64,000 nucleotides of DNA, taken from Acidobacteria bacterium RIFCSPLOWO2_12_FULL_68_19 (GTDB lineage: Bacteria > Acidobacteriota > Vicinamibacteria > Vicinamibacterales > UBA2999). Positions 47,088-56,126 of this stretch are shown here, piece by piece (position 1 is the first letter of the stretch; every line of letters starts with the position of its first letter). The stretch lies in assembly GCA_001767525.1 (NCBI GenBank), contig MELF01000026.1, positions 43,227 to 107,226 on the forward strand, in the 5' to 3' direction. The notes under the pieces are model-generated. The model had not been told where the DNA came from. It worked only from the letters and a program-made list of their open reading frames with translations, and searched no databases. Made by a program: the position numbers and the translations under genes.

Positions 47088-48575
47088 ATGAGCCAGCGAC
47101 GGACTCCGTCATCTTCGATGCTTTCCACACACGGTACCTGCTCTGACTCCGCGGGCGAACGCGGAACGGCCCTCGTGGGGGTCCTCCTGCTGCTCATGCT
47201 GATGACGGCGCTCGCCTCGGCGCTCGCCGTCAGCGGACGCACGGAGACACTCGTCGCACGCAACCACCAATCACTCGGACAGGCGAGGGCCGCCGCGGAG
47301 GCAGGACTCAACCACGCGACGCAGGCCGTCGTCGCGTGGCTGGCGCTCTGGCCGGGAACCTACGCGAGTGCGGGCGCGGCCGTCGACGCCCTGCTCGCGG
47401 ACCCGACGGTGCTCGACACGGACACGATCGACTTCAGCGACACCTACACGCTCGGGACCAACCTCGAATACGAGGTGGACCTCTTCGACGAAGACGACCC
47501 CGGCCGCACGGGCGGCGCGCAGACGCTCGGCGACGACGGCGACGCTACGAACAACGAGGACGGCGACGAGAACAACGACGACAACCGCACGCTCGTCATC
47601 CGGGCTCTTGGCCACGGACCGAACAACGCCGAGGTCGAGCTGGAGGCGATCGTCGGGCCGTACAAGTTGCCCGCGATCATCTCGGACGGAGATCTCGAGG
47701 TTGGCTCCAGCGTGAACATCATCGCCGGCGACAACGGCGGCATCCACTCGAACGGCGACCTGACGTTCACCGGCACCAACGTCATCACGGGGATCGACTC
47801 GGAAACCGGCCTGCCGGATCTCGCCAACGGCACGGCGACCGCGAGCGGCACCTATACCACGTCCGTGAACACGACCGTCACCGGTACCGACGGCAGCGGC
47901 GGCGGGCGCTCCGAGAAGCGCGTGCCTCGAGTCCTGGCCAGCACCTATCGCTCGTGGGCCGACTTCGTGCTCGAATCGACGGGTCAGATGACGTGCAACA
48001 AGAGCGGCGGGTGCACGTGGGGCACGACCTCGGCAGCGTTCGGCGGAGTCGTGTGCGACGCCTCGACCAACCCGCACAATCAGTGCAGGTCCGACTTTGG
48101 CTTTCTCTACGACGATGGCGATCAGGCGTGGAGCGTGTCTCCCGTAGGGACCGAGGCAACCTATGGCGATGACATCTCGATCTATGTAGAAGGCGATATC
48201 GGCTTTTCCGGCAATGCTGGCACCGTTGCCGATCCGCTCAATATTTCGATCTTCGCAGAAGGCTCGATCGACGTCAGCGGGAACCCGTACCTCGCCCCGG
48301 ACGGCGCAGAGATCCTGTTTGTGACCGACGGCGACCTGGAAATCAGCGGCAACCTGAACATGCCGGCGCTCGAGGGGCAGTTCCTGGTCCACGAGCAGGT
48401 CAACATCAATTCGAGCGCCACGCTCATCCGGGGTCAGATCGTCGTCGAGGACGCCGAGGACGAGGACACGCTGGTCACCCGCGACGCCGCCGGCGTGCAA
48501 GGCGCCACCATCATCTACACCGGGGCCGTCGGCAACACGATATTCTCAGTCCTCGGGTGGCGGGAGCCGCGCTGA
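47088..48575 (+). CDS. PilX-like type IV pilus assembly protein
   Basis: A 495-residue product. Near the N-terminus, GERGTALVGVLLLLMLMTAL and ASALAVSGRTETLVARNHQS form the hydrophobic helix and following segment of minor pilin PilX-type proteins, with RAAAEAGLNHATQAV next. An acidic, Asn/Asp-rich loop follows (GDDGDATNNEDGDENNDDN), then Gly/Ser-rich beta-structure with repeated short units such as VEGDIGFSGNAG and FAEGSIDVSGNP. The repeated beta-region suggests a solenoid-like adhesin part. No other pilus gene is adjacent. Its end overlaps the convergent sigma-54 activator by 30 bases. Confidence 0.72.
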   Translation: MSQRRTPSSSMLSTHGTCSDSAGERGTALVGVLLLLMLMTALASALAVSGRTETLVARNHQSLGQARAAAEAGLNHATQAVVAWLALWPGTYASAGAAVDALLADPTVLDTDTIDFSDTYTLGTNLEYEVDLFDEDDPGRTGGAQTLGDDGDATNNEDGDENNDDNRTLVIRALGHGPNNAEVELEAIVGPYKLPAIISDGDLEVGSSVNIIAGDNGGIHSNGDLTFTGTNVITGIDSETGLPDLANGTATASGTYTTSVNTTVTGTDGSGGGRSEKRVPRVLASTYRSWADFVLESTGQMTCNKSGGCTWGTTSAAFGGVVCDASTNPHNQCRSDFGFLYDDGDQAWSVSPVGTEATYGDDISIYVEGDIGFSGNAGTVADPLNISIFAEGSIDVSGNPYLAPDGAEILFVTDGDLEISGNLNMPALEGQFLVHEQVNINSSATLIRGQIVVEDAEDEDTLVTRDAAGVQGATIIYTGAVGNTIFSVLGWREPR

Positions 48576-51455
48576 GTCCTTGGCGGCGCCTAGTCCCAGC
48601 CTGGCCATCGTCTTGACCAATCCCTGACGCGAGAGGCCGAGCTCGACCGCCGCCCGCGTCCGGCTGCCCGCCGCGCGCGCCAGCGCCGCCTCGACCAGAC
48701 GCCGCTCGAACTGCGCCCGAGCCTCGACAAGCGTCCGCGAGGAGATGGCGGTCGCGCCGGTGATCGCGACGGGCAACAGCGAGGCCCGGACGCGTCCCCG
48801 CGGCGGCGCGGCGACGGCCAGCGCCGCCAGCACGTTCTGCAGCTCCCGGACGTTCCCCGGCCAGTGATACCGCGCCAGCGCACCCAGGACCTCGTGGCCG
48901 AGACTCGCCGCCGACCCGACGCGACCGGCGGCGGCGCGCCAGAAGTGCTGTGCCAGCACGGCGATGTCCTCCGGCCGGTCGCCGAGCGGCGGAATGCGGA
49001 TGCGAATCACGTCGAGCCGGTACAGCAGGTCCTCGCGAAAGCGCCCGGCCGCCACCTCCGCACGCATGTCGCGGTTGGCCGCCGTGACGAGCCGGACGTC
49101 GATCGGACGCGCGAACGATTCGCCGATGCGGCGCACCTCCTGCTGCTGCACCACCCGCAGCAGCTTCGCCTGGCCGCGCGGCGACAGGTCGGCCACCTCG
49201 TCCAGGAAGACGGTGCCGCCGTCGGCCTCTTCGAAGAGCCCCGCGCGCTCGACAACCGCCCCTGTGAAGGCGCCGCGTGCGTGGCCGAAGAGCTCGGACT
49301 CGACCAGTTCGTCCGGCAGCGCGGCGCAGTTGACGTCGCAGAACCGCCGCTCCCGCCGCGGGCTGAGCTGATGGATGGCGCGCGCCGCCAGCTCCTTGCC
49401 GACGCCGCTCTCGCCTTCGACCAGCACGGCAAAGGGCGCTCTCGCGGCCCGCTCGATCGCCCGGCGCACCTCCGCCATGGCCGCACTCACTCCCAGCAGC
49501 TCCGGCACGGCCGTTGCGGCGCCGGCCGTCTCTCGCGCGTCGGTCAGGAACGCGTCGACGCGCGGTGCAGCCACCGCGGCTGCCAGGTTCAGCACCTCCA
49601 CGGCGCACGTCGGTGGCTGTCGGTCGATCGGCCACCGACAGACCAGCGCGGCCAGCAGGCGGCCGGCACATCGCACCGGGAGTCCGACCTCGCGCCCGGC
49701 CGGTTCGAGCTCGCTCGCAATCAGGATGCCCGCTTCCAGCACCCGGACACCGAGACGAGTCGGCAGGCCTGTCCCGGCGCTGAGCACAGCGCTCGGTGGA
49801 CCAGCGTCGGCGGTAACCAGGTCGACGCGGCTCGGACCCACTTCGTCCGCGACCCGCTGCAGCAGCCGCTCGAGCGCTCGACGATCAGAATCCTCTTCGT
49901 GCACCAGGTGTACGAGGGACACAGCCAGCGACGCTGACGCGTCTGTCCTCGCCTGCGCGTCGAGCACGCCGGTACCGCGTGAGGGCCGCTCGGTCGTGTC
50001 TCCCAGCTGGACGTCGATGGCGCGCCGCAGCAGGACGGGAGCAACCCGCCGGAAGCGCGACAGCCGCTGGAGCTCACGGCCGGCCTCCCGCGCCCGGCCG
50101 GCTCGCCGCAGCGCGAGGTGCCAGATGAGCCGCGCCCGGGCGGCGCGCAACGGCGCGTGCGCCGCTCTCGCAAGCGCGCTGATTTCCTGCACCCGCTCGG
50201 CTGCCAGATGCAGATCGCCGGCCGCGACAAGTACGCGCAGGTGCGCGGTGAAGGCGATGGCGCGGATCAGCGGATCCGCCGAGTGATCCGTCCGCGTCAC
50301 CAGCAGGCGCGCCCGTTGGCCGGCTTGAAATACGTCGCCCGTGGCCAGCAGCAGCCGAACGGCAGTCGCCTCCGTCGACGCCGCCACCACGGGATCTCCT
50401 TGCGGCTCGGCCGCATCAGCGGCCGGCGCATCCCACCCGCGCACCTCGCGCGCTCTGCCCTGCCAGCACAGCACCCGAGCGAGCGCGGCGCTGGCCCACG
50501 CCTGTCGCTCCGGTGCGAGCGTCTCGGTCAGCAGCACCGCCCGGCAGATCGACTCTGCGTCGGTGAGCCGGCCGGCGTCGGTCCGCGCCAGCGCTTGCCA
50601 CAGGCGTGCGTCGAGCGCCACCGCGGCTGTGGGGCCCGCCTCGGCAAGCTGCGCCGCTTCGGCAAACACAGTGTCGGCTGCGGCGGCCCGGCCGCGCTCC
50701 AGCAGGGCTCGGCCCAGCATCAGCAGCGTCTCCGCAGCCGGCAGCCGCGCCTGCCGACGGATGAGCGCGCCAGCCACGTCGCGCAAGAGCCGCTCGGCCG
50801 CCGCATGGCGTCCGCTTCGCTGAAATTCCTCCGCCCGCGATGCCCGCAGGAGGTGCCTGGCTACGTCCGGCGTCGACGCCGCTGCAGCGGATTCGCGGAC
50901 AGCCACCCGCGGTCCATACGCTGCGCGTGCCTCGCGCACGACACAACCCTCCGGCAGGCGCCGCGCGCTCGTCCCTGGACCGCCGCGGAACGTGAGCAGG
51001 ACGTGCGGCCGGGGCGACCGCGCGGCCGCCTCGAGAAGCGCCGAGCGCGCCGCATCTCCGTCGCCCCCAAACCCGTCAATCAGCAGCAGCGTCCGATCCT
51101 CCAGCTCCGCGGCGAGACCATCACGAAGCCGCACGTACAGCGAGGCGAGGATCGGCACGAACCCGCGCGCCCGCGCCTCCGCCGCGGCCCGGCGGACGAG
51201 AATCGCCGCCTCGCCGGGGGTCGCGGCCTCGGCGACGATCCGGCGTGGGGCTCCGTCTTGGGCGTCGCTGAGGACTTCGGCCAACGCAGGGATGGTCTGG
51301 GATGCACCCTCGGCGGGGAGACGGTCGAGTCGGACCTCGTCGCCCGTCGCCAGGTCGCAGCCGTGGACGCTGTCGTACGCGAAATAGCGGTCGTGAAGCA
51401 GCTGTGGCACGCCTCCCGAGCTTGCAAAAGGGCGTGCCGTCAGAAAATGGCCCAA
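48546..51455 (-). CDS. Sigma-54-dependent activator with TPR-like and GAF-like sensor region
   Basis: A 969-residue regulator. Residues about 1-480 are Ala-rich helices in TPR-like hairpins; about 500-630 look like a GAF domain. The AAA+ core has Walker A VEGESGVGKELAARAIH, the sigma-54 loop ELFGHARGAFTGAV, Walker B GGTVFLDEVADLS, and LLYRLDVIRIRIPPL; a Fis-type HTH (SRTRAAVELGLSRQGLVKTM) ends the protein. It has no receiver domain, so it is probably controlled by a ligand or partner binding the N-terminal part, not by a histidine kinase. It is convergent with the PilX-like gene and may regulate pilus or surface genes. Confidence 0.88.
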   Translation of the reverse strand: MGHFLTARPFASSGGVPQLLHDRYFAYDSVHGCDLATGDEVRLDRLPAEGASQTIPALAEVLSDAQDGAPRRIVAEAATPGEAAILVRRAAAEARARGFVPILASLYVRLRDGLAAELEDRTLLLIDGFGGDGDAARSALLEAAARSPRPHVLLTFRGGPGTSARRLPEGCVVREARAAYGPRVAVRESAAAASTPDVARHLLRASRAEEFQRSGRHAAAERLLRDVAGALIRRQARLPAAETLLMLGRALLERGRAAAADTVFAEAAQLAEAGPTAAVALDARLWQALARTDAGRLTDAESICRAVLLTETLAPERQAWASAALARVLCWQGRAREVRGWDAPAADAAEPQGDPVVAASTEATAVRLLLATGDVFQAGQRARLLVTRTDHSADPLIRAIAFTAHLRVLVAAGDLHLAAERVQEISALARAAHAPLRAARARLIWHLALRRAGRAREAGRELQRLSRFRRVAPVLLRRAIDVQLGDTTERPSRGTGVLDAQARTDASASLAVSLVHLVHEEDSDRRALERLLQRVADEVGPSRVDLVTADAGPPSAVLSAGTGLPTRLGVRVLEAGILIASELEPAGREVGLPVRCAGRLLAALVCRWPIDRQPPTCAVEVLNLAAAVAAPRVDAFLTDARETAGAATAVPELLGVSAAMAEVRRAIERAARAPFAVLVEGESGVGKELAARAIHQLSPRRERRFCDVNCAALPDELVESELFGHARGAFTGAVVERAGLFEEADGGTVFLDEVADLSPRGQAKLLRVVQQQEVRRIGESFARPIDVRLVTAANRDMRAEVAAGRFREDLLYRLDVIRIRIPPLGDRPEDIAVLAQHFWRAAAGRVGSAASLGHEVLGALARYHWPGNVRELQNVLAALAVAAPPRGRVRASLLPVAITGATAISSRTLVEARAQFERRLVEAALARAAGSRTRAAVELGLSRQGLVKTMARLGLGAAKDSARLPPPED

Positions 51456-51521
51456 AACGCCAGGTTCCGCCGAAACGATGGCAATTCTTGCCTAGGCCGG
51501 CGCGGTCCGATGGTGAACCGT

Positions 51522-51561
51522 GATCCACCCCGCCGGCGGAGGGAGCGCCGCGGGGTGGATC
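51522..51561. terminator. Strong hairpin between DUF4399 gene and sigma-54 activator
   Basis: The arms gatccaccccg (51522-51532) and cggggtggatc (51551-51561) are perfectly complementary, with an inner cggcg/cgccg helix and one bulged C. It lies downstream of the DUF4399 gene on the minus strand. No U-run follows on either strand, so termination strength is uncertain. Confidence 0.5.
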
Positions 51562-51571
51562 TGGAAAGCGG

Positions 51572-52000
51572 CTATTCGGTCACGTTGACGGTTACCCTCG
51601 AACAAAGCCCGTCGATCGTGCGGTGCAGATCGTCGCCAATCTGAAGGGTCAGCCGGTGCTGGCCGGCCGGCAACTGCATGTCGATGACGTTCTTGCCGTC
51701 GCCGAAATGCACCCACGGCGCAGCGCGCGGAATGACGCTGCCCGGCGGCAGGCAGTCGGCGTCGACCGCCACGTGATGATGCCCGAGGTTCGGCCGCGTC
51801 TCCTTCACCTCCGCCTGGGGTACCGCCGCCACCTGGAAGTTCTCGACGCCGAACTCCAGCCTCACCGGGCTCTTGACGGCTGCATCGTCCTGCGGCTGCA
51901 CGAAGAACACACGAGGCTCCGCCGATGCCGGTTGGCCGCACCGAGCCGCGGCCAGCGACGCCAGAAGCACAGTTGTCATTCGCAAGGTGTGTGTCTGCAT
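51572..52000 (-). CDS. DUF4399 exported protein
   Basis: A 142-residue product with a signal peptide (MTTVLLASLAAARCGQPASA) and one DUF4399 domain: FFVQPQDDAAVKSPVRLEFG, the His-rich LGHHHVAVDADCLPPG, HFGDGKNVIDMQLPAGQHRL and HRTIDGLCSRVTVNV. Function is unknown; the His cluster could bind metal. M1 or M8 (51979) can start it. A hairpin follows the stop, and the gene is divergent from aroC across a repeat array. Confidence 0.78.
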   Translation of the reverse strand: MQTHTLRMTTVLLASLAAARCGQPASAEPRVFFVQPQDDAAVKSPVRLEFGVENFQVAAVPQAEVKETRPNLGHHHVAVDADCLPPGSVIPRAAPWVHFGDGKNVIDMQLPAGQHRLTLQIGDDLHRTIDGLCSRVTVNVTE

Positions 52001-52034
52001 AGTGCGCGAGAGTGTATCGTCGGACGGCAGCAGT

Positions 52035-52069
52035 CACAAGGCGCAAGGCAGAAGGTACAATGCACGAAG
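52035..52069. repeat. CACTT-type degenerate repeat upstream of aroC
   Basis: The sequence cacaaggcgcaaggcagaag then gtacaatgcacgaag ends directly before the aroC ATG. Its reverse complement resembles the array at 3621-3653 (shared order of tgca..gta.ctt.ct). Confidence 0.45.
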
Positions 52070-53275
52070 ATGCTGCGCTTTCTCACCGCAGGTGAATCGC
52101 ACGGCCAGGCGCTCGTCGTCACCGTCGACGGCATGCCCGCGGGCCTCGAGCTCGATCTCGACGCGCTCAACGAACAACTCCGCCGGCGTCAGGGCGGCTA
52201 CGGCCGAGGACGCCGGATGGCCATCGAAGCCGACCGCGCGGAGATCCTCGCCGGTGTGCGACACGGCCGGACGACGGGCGCGCCAATCGCGCTGCTCGTC
52301 CGCAACCGCGACTGGGTGAACTGGCAGCAGACGATGTACGTGGAGCGCGACATGCCGGACGGTGCGAGCGGCACGAGCCGGGCTGATGTCACGCGTCCGC
52401 GGCCCGGTCACGCGGATCTGGCCGGCGCCATCAAGTACGGCCACGAGGACATCCGCGACGTCCTCGAGCGGGCGAGTGCCAGGGAAACCGCCGCGCGCGT
52501 CGCCGCCGGCGGCCTCGCGCGGCAGCTCCTGGCGCGTGTCGGGATCCGGATTGCGAGCCACGTCTCGGTCATCGGCGACGTCATGCTCCCCGAAGGCCGG
52601 GTGGTGTCGTTTACCGAGGCGTCCGCCATCCCCGAGGATGCGCCCCTTCGCTGCGTCGATGCCGACGTGCAGCGACGGATGGTCGCGGCCATCGACCGGG
52701 CGCGGGAGGCCGGGGATACGCTCGGCGGCGCGTTCGAAGTCATCGCGACGGGTGTTCCTCCGGGGCTGGGCTCGTACGCCCAGTGGGACCGGAAACTCGA
52801 CGGCCGCCTCGGCCAGGCACTGATGTGCATCCATGCCATCAAGGCCGTCGGCATCGGCATCGGACCGGAGGTCGCGCTGCGGCCAGGCTCGCGCGTCCAT
52901 GACGAGATCCTCCCACCCGCCGGTACCGGCCTGCCCGTGCGCCCCACCAACAACGCCGGCGGCCTCGAAGGGGGCGTCACCAACGGCGAGGACGTCCGCG
53001 TGATTGGCTTCATGAAGCCGATCTCCACACTGATGACGCCGTTGCGCTCGGTCGATCTGACCACGATGACGCCGGCGCCGGCCGCCGTCGAGCGGAGCGA
53101 CGTGTGCGCCGTCCCGGCGGCGGCCGTCGTCGGCGAGGCGATGATGGGGTTCGTGCTGGCCGACGCGTTTCTCGAGAAGTTCGGGGGCGACTCGATCGAC
53201 GAGATCGAGCGTCATTACGCGGTCACCGCCGAACAGGTGCGCCGGCGATTTTCCAAGCGGGCCACGCCCGCATGA
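52070..53275 (+). CDS. aroC: Chorismate synthase
   Basis: Makes chorismate from EPSP using reduced FMN. The 401-residue product has MLRFLTAGESHGQALVVTVDG, GYGRGRRMAIE, RPRPGHADLAGAIKYG, RASARETAARVAAGGLA and late GIGIGPEVA and PTNNAGGLEGGVTNGED. Both invariant His residues (GESHG, and RPGHAD) are present. It supplies the chorismate used by the trp supraoperon 17 kb away but is outside that operon. It heads a plus-strand run that continues to 60560. Confidence 0.97.
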   Translation: MLRFLTAGESHGQALVVTVDGMPAGLELDLDALNEQLRRRQGGYGRGRRMAIEADRAEILAGVRHGRTTGAPIALLVRNRDWVNWQQTMYVERDMPDGASGTSRADVTRPRPGHADLAGAIKYGHEDIRDVLERASARETAARVAAGGLARQLLARVGIRIASHVSVIGDVMLPEGRVVSFTEASAIPEDAPLRCVDADVQRRMVAAIDRAREAGDTLGGAFEVIATGVPPGLGSYAQWDRKLDGRLGQALMCIHAIKAVGIGIGPEVALRPGSRVHDEILPPAGTGLPVRPTNNAGGLEGGVTNGEDVRVIGFMKPISTLMTPLRSVDLTTMTPAPAAVERSDVCAVPAAAVVGEAMMGFVLADAFLEKFGGDSIDEIERHYAVTAEQVRRRFSKRATPA

Positions 53276-53293
53276 GCGGGCGTGCGTGATCGC

Positions 53294-53803
53294 ATGATCC
53301 GGCCCATCCTCCGTTTTGGCGACGAGTTCCTGCACCAGGCGGCCTCGCCCGTGGAGGAGATCACGCCCGAGATTCAACGCCTCGTCGACGACATGGTCGA
53401 GACGATGTACGCCGCTCCGGGCATCGGATTGGCGGCGCCCCAGGTGGGCGTGCCGCTGCGGATCTTCGTCGCCGACGTCTCTGGGGGCCACGGCCATGGC
53501 GAGCTGCTGACGTTCATCAATCCGGAGTTCATGGAGCGCGGCGGCACCCAGCGCGAAGACGAAGGATGCCTGAGCGTCCCGGGGTTCAATGCGAGCGTCA
53601 TGCGGTCCTCGCGGGCGGTCCTGAAGGGACTCACGCGTGACGGACGCGAACTGGTGGTCGAGGGATCCGGGCTGCTGGCGCGTTGCTTCGAGCACGAAAT
53701 GGACCACCTCGACGGCACACTCTTCGTCGATCGGCTCCGCGGGCTGCAGAAGGACCTCATCGTGAGGAAGATCAGGAAACTGACTCGATCGGGGAAGTGG
53801 TGA
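53294..53803 (+). CDS. def: Peptide deformylase
   Basis: Removes the formyl group from nascent proteins. The 169-residue metalloenzyme has the three motifs: GIGLAAPQVG, EGCLSVPGF with the metal Cys, and CFEHEMDHLDGTLFVDRL with the HExxH. ATG 53294 (MIRPILRFGD) gives the family start; GTG 53282 would add four residues. It overlaps fmt by one base, which is a common def-fmt pairing. Confidence 0.97.
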   Translation: MIRPILRFGDEFLHQAASPVEEITPEIQRLVDDMVETMYAAPGIGLAAPQVGVPLRIFVADVSGGHGHGELLTFINPEFMERGGTQREDEGCLSVPGFNASVMRSSRAVLKGLTRDGRELVVEGSGLLARCFEHEMDHLDGTLFVDRLRGLQKDLIVRKIRKLTRSGKW

Positions 53804-54768
53804 TGCGAATCGTCTTCTTCGGCACCCCGCAGTTCGCCGTGCCGTCGCTCCAGAAGCTGCTGGCGTCGCCGCATTCGGTCTCCGGCGTCGTCACCCGACC
53901 GGACCGCCCGCGCGGGCGCGGTCAGCGCGTGTCCGAGTCTCCAGTCAAGGCGCTGGCCGTGGCGCACGCGGCGCCGGTCACCCAGCCGGACCGGCTCGAC
54001 GATCCCGGAGTGGCCCAGACGCTGCGCGCCTGGAAGGCCGACCTCGGCGTCGTCGCCGCGTACGGCAAGCTCATTCCGGAGTCGCTTCTGACCCTGACAC
54101 CACACGGCATGATCAACGTGCACGCGTCGCTGCTGCCGAAGTACCGGGGAGCGGCCCCCGTCCAGCGCGCGGTGATCGATGGCGAGACCGAAACCGGCGT
54201 CACCATCATGCAGATGGAGCGGATGCTCGATGCGGGGCTGATGCTGGCGAAGGTGACGCGCCCGATCGGCCCCAACGAGACGGCCGACGTGATCGAGCGC
54301 GATCTGGCCGTGCTCGGCGCGAATCTGCTGCTGGACGTCGTGGGGCAGATCGAAGCGGGCACGGTGCAGCAGGAGCGGCAGGACTTCATGCTCTGCACCT
54401 ATGCGCCCAAGGTGACGAAGGAAGAGGGGCTCATCGATTGGGCTCTGCCGGCGACCTACATCCACAATCGCGTCCGCGGCCTGTATCCGTGGCCGCACGC
54501 CTACACCTATCTCGACGCCGTACGCCTGATCGTGCTCGCAACCCGTGTCGAGGAGGGCCCCACCGGCGCGCGACCGGGCATGGTCGTCGACGTCACCCGC
54601 GACGCCATTCACGTCGCAACCGGCCACCAAGGGCGCATCGCGCTCGAACAGGTACAGCTCGAGGGGGGCCGGCCGATGTCAGTACAGTACTTCCTCAGTG
54701 GACACCGGGTGGCGCCAGGCGCATGCTTCGCGGGCCGGCCCGACGGCGCTTCCGCGGGCAGCGCGTGA
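53803..54768 (+). CDS. fmt: Methionyl-tRNA formyltransferase
   Basis: Formylates initiator Met-tRNA using 10-formyl-THF. The 321-residue product has MRIVFFGTPQFAVPSLQ, GVVTRPDRPRGRG, NVHASLLPKYRGAAPVQ (catalytic Asn-His) and VTIMQMERMLDAGLML with the Asp. A C-terminal OB-like domain (NRVRGLYPWPHAYTYL) is intact. The start has GGGGAAG upstream and overlaps the def stop (TGATG); the stop overlaps rsmB (GTGA). Confidence 0.96.
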   Translation: MRIVFFGTPQFAVPSLQKLLASPHSVSGVVTRPDRPRGRGQRVSESPVKALAVAHAAPVTQPDRLDDPGVAQTLRAWKADLGVVAAYGKLIPESLLTLTPHGMINVHASLLPKYRGAAPVQRAVIDGETETGVTIMQMERMLDAGLMLAKVTRPIGPNETADVIERDLAVLGANLLLDVVGQIEAGTVQQERQDFMLCTYAPKVTKEEGLIDWALPATYIHNRVRGLYPWPHAYTYLDAVRLIVLATRVEEGPTGARPGMVVDVTRDAIHVATGHQGRIALEQVQLEGGRPMSVQYFLSGHRVAPGACFAGRPDGASAGSA

Positions 54769-56126
54769 CCTCGCCGGCGCGGATCGCGGCGTATCGCGCA
54801 CTGCGCGCGATCGCCGCCGGGCGGGCCGATCTCCCTTCTTCGCTCGCACACAGCCGGCAGGAGCTGACCGACGAACGCGACCGCGCGCTCGCGGCCGACA
54901 TCGTCACGGGCACGCTGCGCTGGCAGCGGAATCTCGATTTCGTGGTCCAGCATCTGGCCGGACGCCCGTTGTCGAGGATCGACGACGACGTGCAGCACAT
55001 TCTTCGCCTCAGCGCCTATCAGGTGCTGCACCTGGACCGAGTGCCTGTGTCGGCCGTCGTGAACGATGCGGTCACCCTGACGCGGCGGGCGCGAAAGACG
55101 AGCGCCGCGGCGTTGGTCAACGCCGTCCTCCGCACGCTCGTCCGGCAGCGCCATCGGCTGCCGCTCCCGTCGCGGCCGGCCTCGGCCGAAGAGTCGGCCG
55201 CGCTTGCGTACCTCGGGGTCACGCACTCGCATCCGGAATGGCTCGTCGCGCGCTGGCTCAGGCGCTACGGGTTCGATGCCACCGAACGGTGGGTCCGTTT
55301 CAACAACGACGCGCCGCGTGTGACGCTCCGCGCCAATACCGTGCGGACGACCCGCGACGAGGCGGCCGCGGCCCTCGCGCGCCGTGGGGTCGAGACGGCG
55401 CCGACCCCACGCGCGCCCGACGGCCTCGTCGTCACCGCCGGCAATCCGCTTGGTGCGCCGCCGGACGGTACGTTCCTGGTGCAGGACGAGGCGTCGCAAC
55501 TGGTCAGCCTGGCCGTCGGCGCGCACCGGGGCGAGCGCATCCTCGACCTCTGCGCGTCGCCCGGCGGCAAGAGCGTGGCGATGGCCGGCGACACGGGAGA
55601 CACCGGGCTGCTCGTGGCATGCGACGTGCGCCCGCGCCGGATCGAACTACTCCGCCAGACCGTGCGCACGAGCGGCGCGCGGTCCGTTCACGTCGTGCAC
55701 GTCGCCGCGTCAGGCGGCCTGCCGTTTGCGCCGGCGTTCGATCGGGTGCTCGTCGATGCGCCGTGCTCGGGGCTCGGTACGATTCGGCGCGACCCGGATA
55801 TCCGCTGGCGCCGCAGCGAGCGCGATCTGGCGGTGTTCGCACGCGACCAGCTTGCGTTGCTCGAGCGCGCGGCGGAGGTCGTCGGGCCCGGCGGCCGGCT
55901 GGTCTATGCGACGTGCTCCAGCGAACCGGAGGAGGACGAGGCGGTCGTCGACGCGTTCCTCGCGCGTCGGGTCGACTTCGAGCCGCTCGACCTTCGCGAT
56001 GACGGCGCGTCGCCGCTCGTCCCGTTGCTCGACGAGCGCGGCCGGCTTCGCACTCTGCCGTTCGCGCACGGGCTCGAGGCGTTCTTCGCCGCCGCGCTGG
56101 TGCGCCGTGGTACGATCCGGAGTTGA
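54765..56126 (+). CDS. rsmB: 16S rRNA (cytosine-C5)-methyltransferase RsmB
   Basis: Methylates C967 of 16S rRNA (E. coli numbering). The 453-residue product has an N-terminal NusB-like helical domain (VVNDAVTLTRRARKTSAAAL) and the methyltransferase: VQDEASQLVSLAVG, ILDLCASPGGKSVAMAG, and the two cysteine motifs VLVDAPCSGLGTIRRDPDIRW and VYATCSSEPEEDEAVV. Both catalytic Cys residues are present. The start is GTG 54765, overlapping fmt; the end overlaps the PASTA gene by one base. Confidence 0.95.
   Translation: MTSPARIAAYRALRAIAAGRADLPSSLAHSRQELTDERDRALAADIVTGTLRWQRNLDFVVQHLAGRPLSRIDDDVQHILRLSAYQVLHLDRVPVSAVVNDAVTLTRRARKTSAAALVNAVLRTLVRQRHRLPLPSRPASAEESAALAYLGVTHSHPEWLVARWLRRYGFDATERWVRFNNDAPRVTLRANTVRTTRDEAAAALARRGVETAPTPRAPDGLVVTAGNPLGAPPDGTFLVQDEASQLVSLAVGAHRGERILDLCASPGGKSVAMAGDTGDTGLLVACDVRPRRIELLRQTVRTSGARSVHVVHVAASGGLPFAPAFDRVLVDAPCSGLGTIRRDPDIRWRRSERDLAVFARDQLALLERAAEVVGPGGRLVYATCSSEPEEDEAVVDAFLARRVDFEPLDLRDDGASPLVPLLDERGRLRTLPFAHGLEAFFAAALVRRGTIRS

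Noticed and set aside
51405..51425. TGGCACG...TTGC as a sigma-54 promoter near the activator gene
   Set aside because: The distance between the GG and GC elements is about 16 bases, not 10, and it points away from a suitable start.
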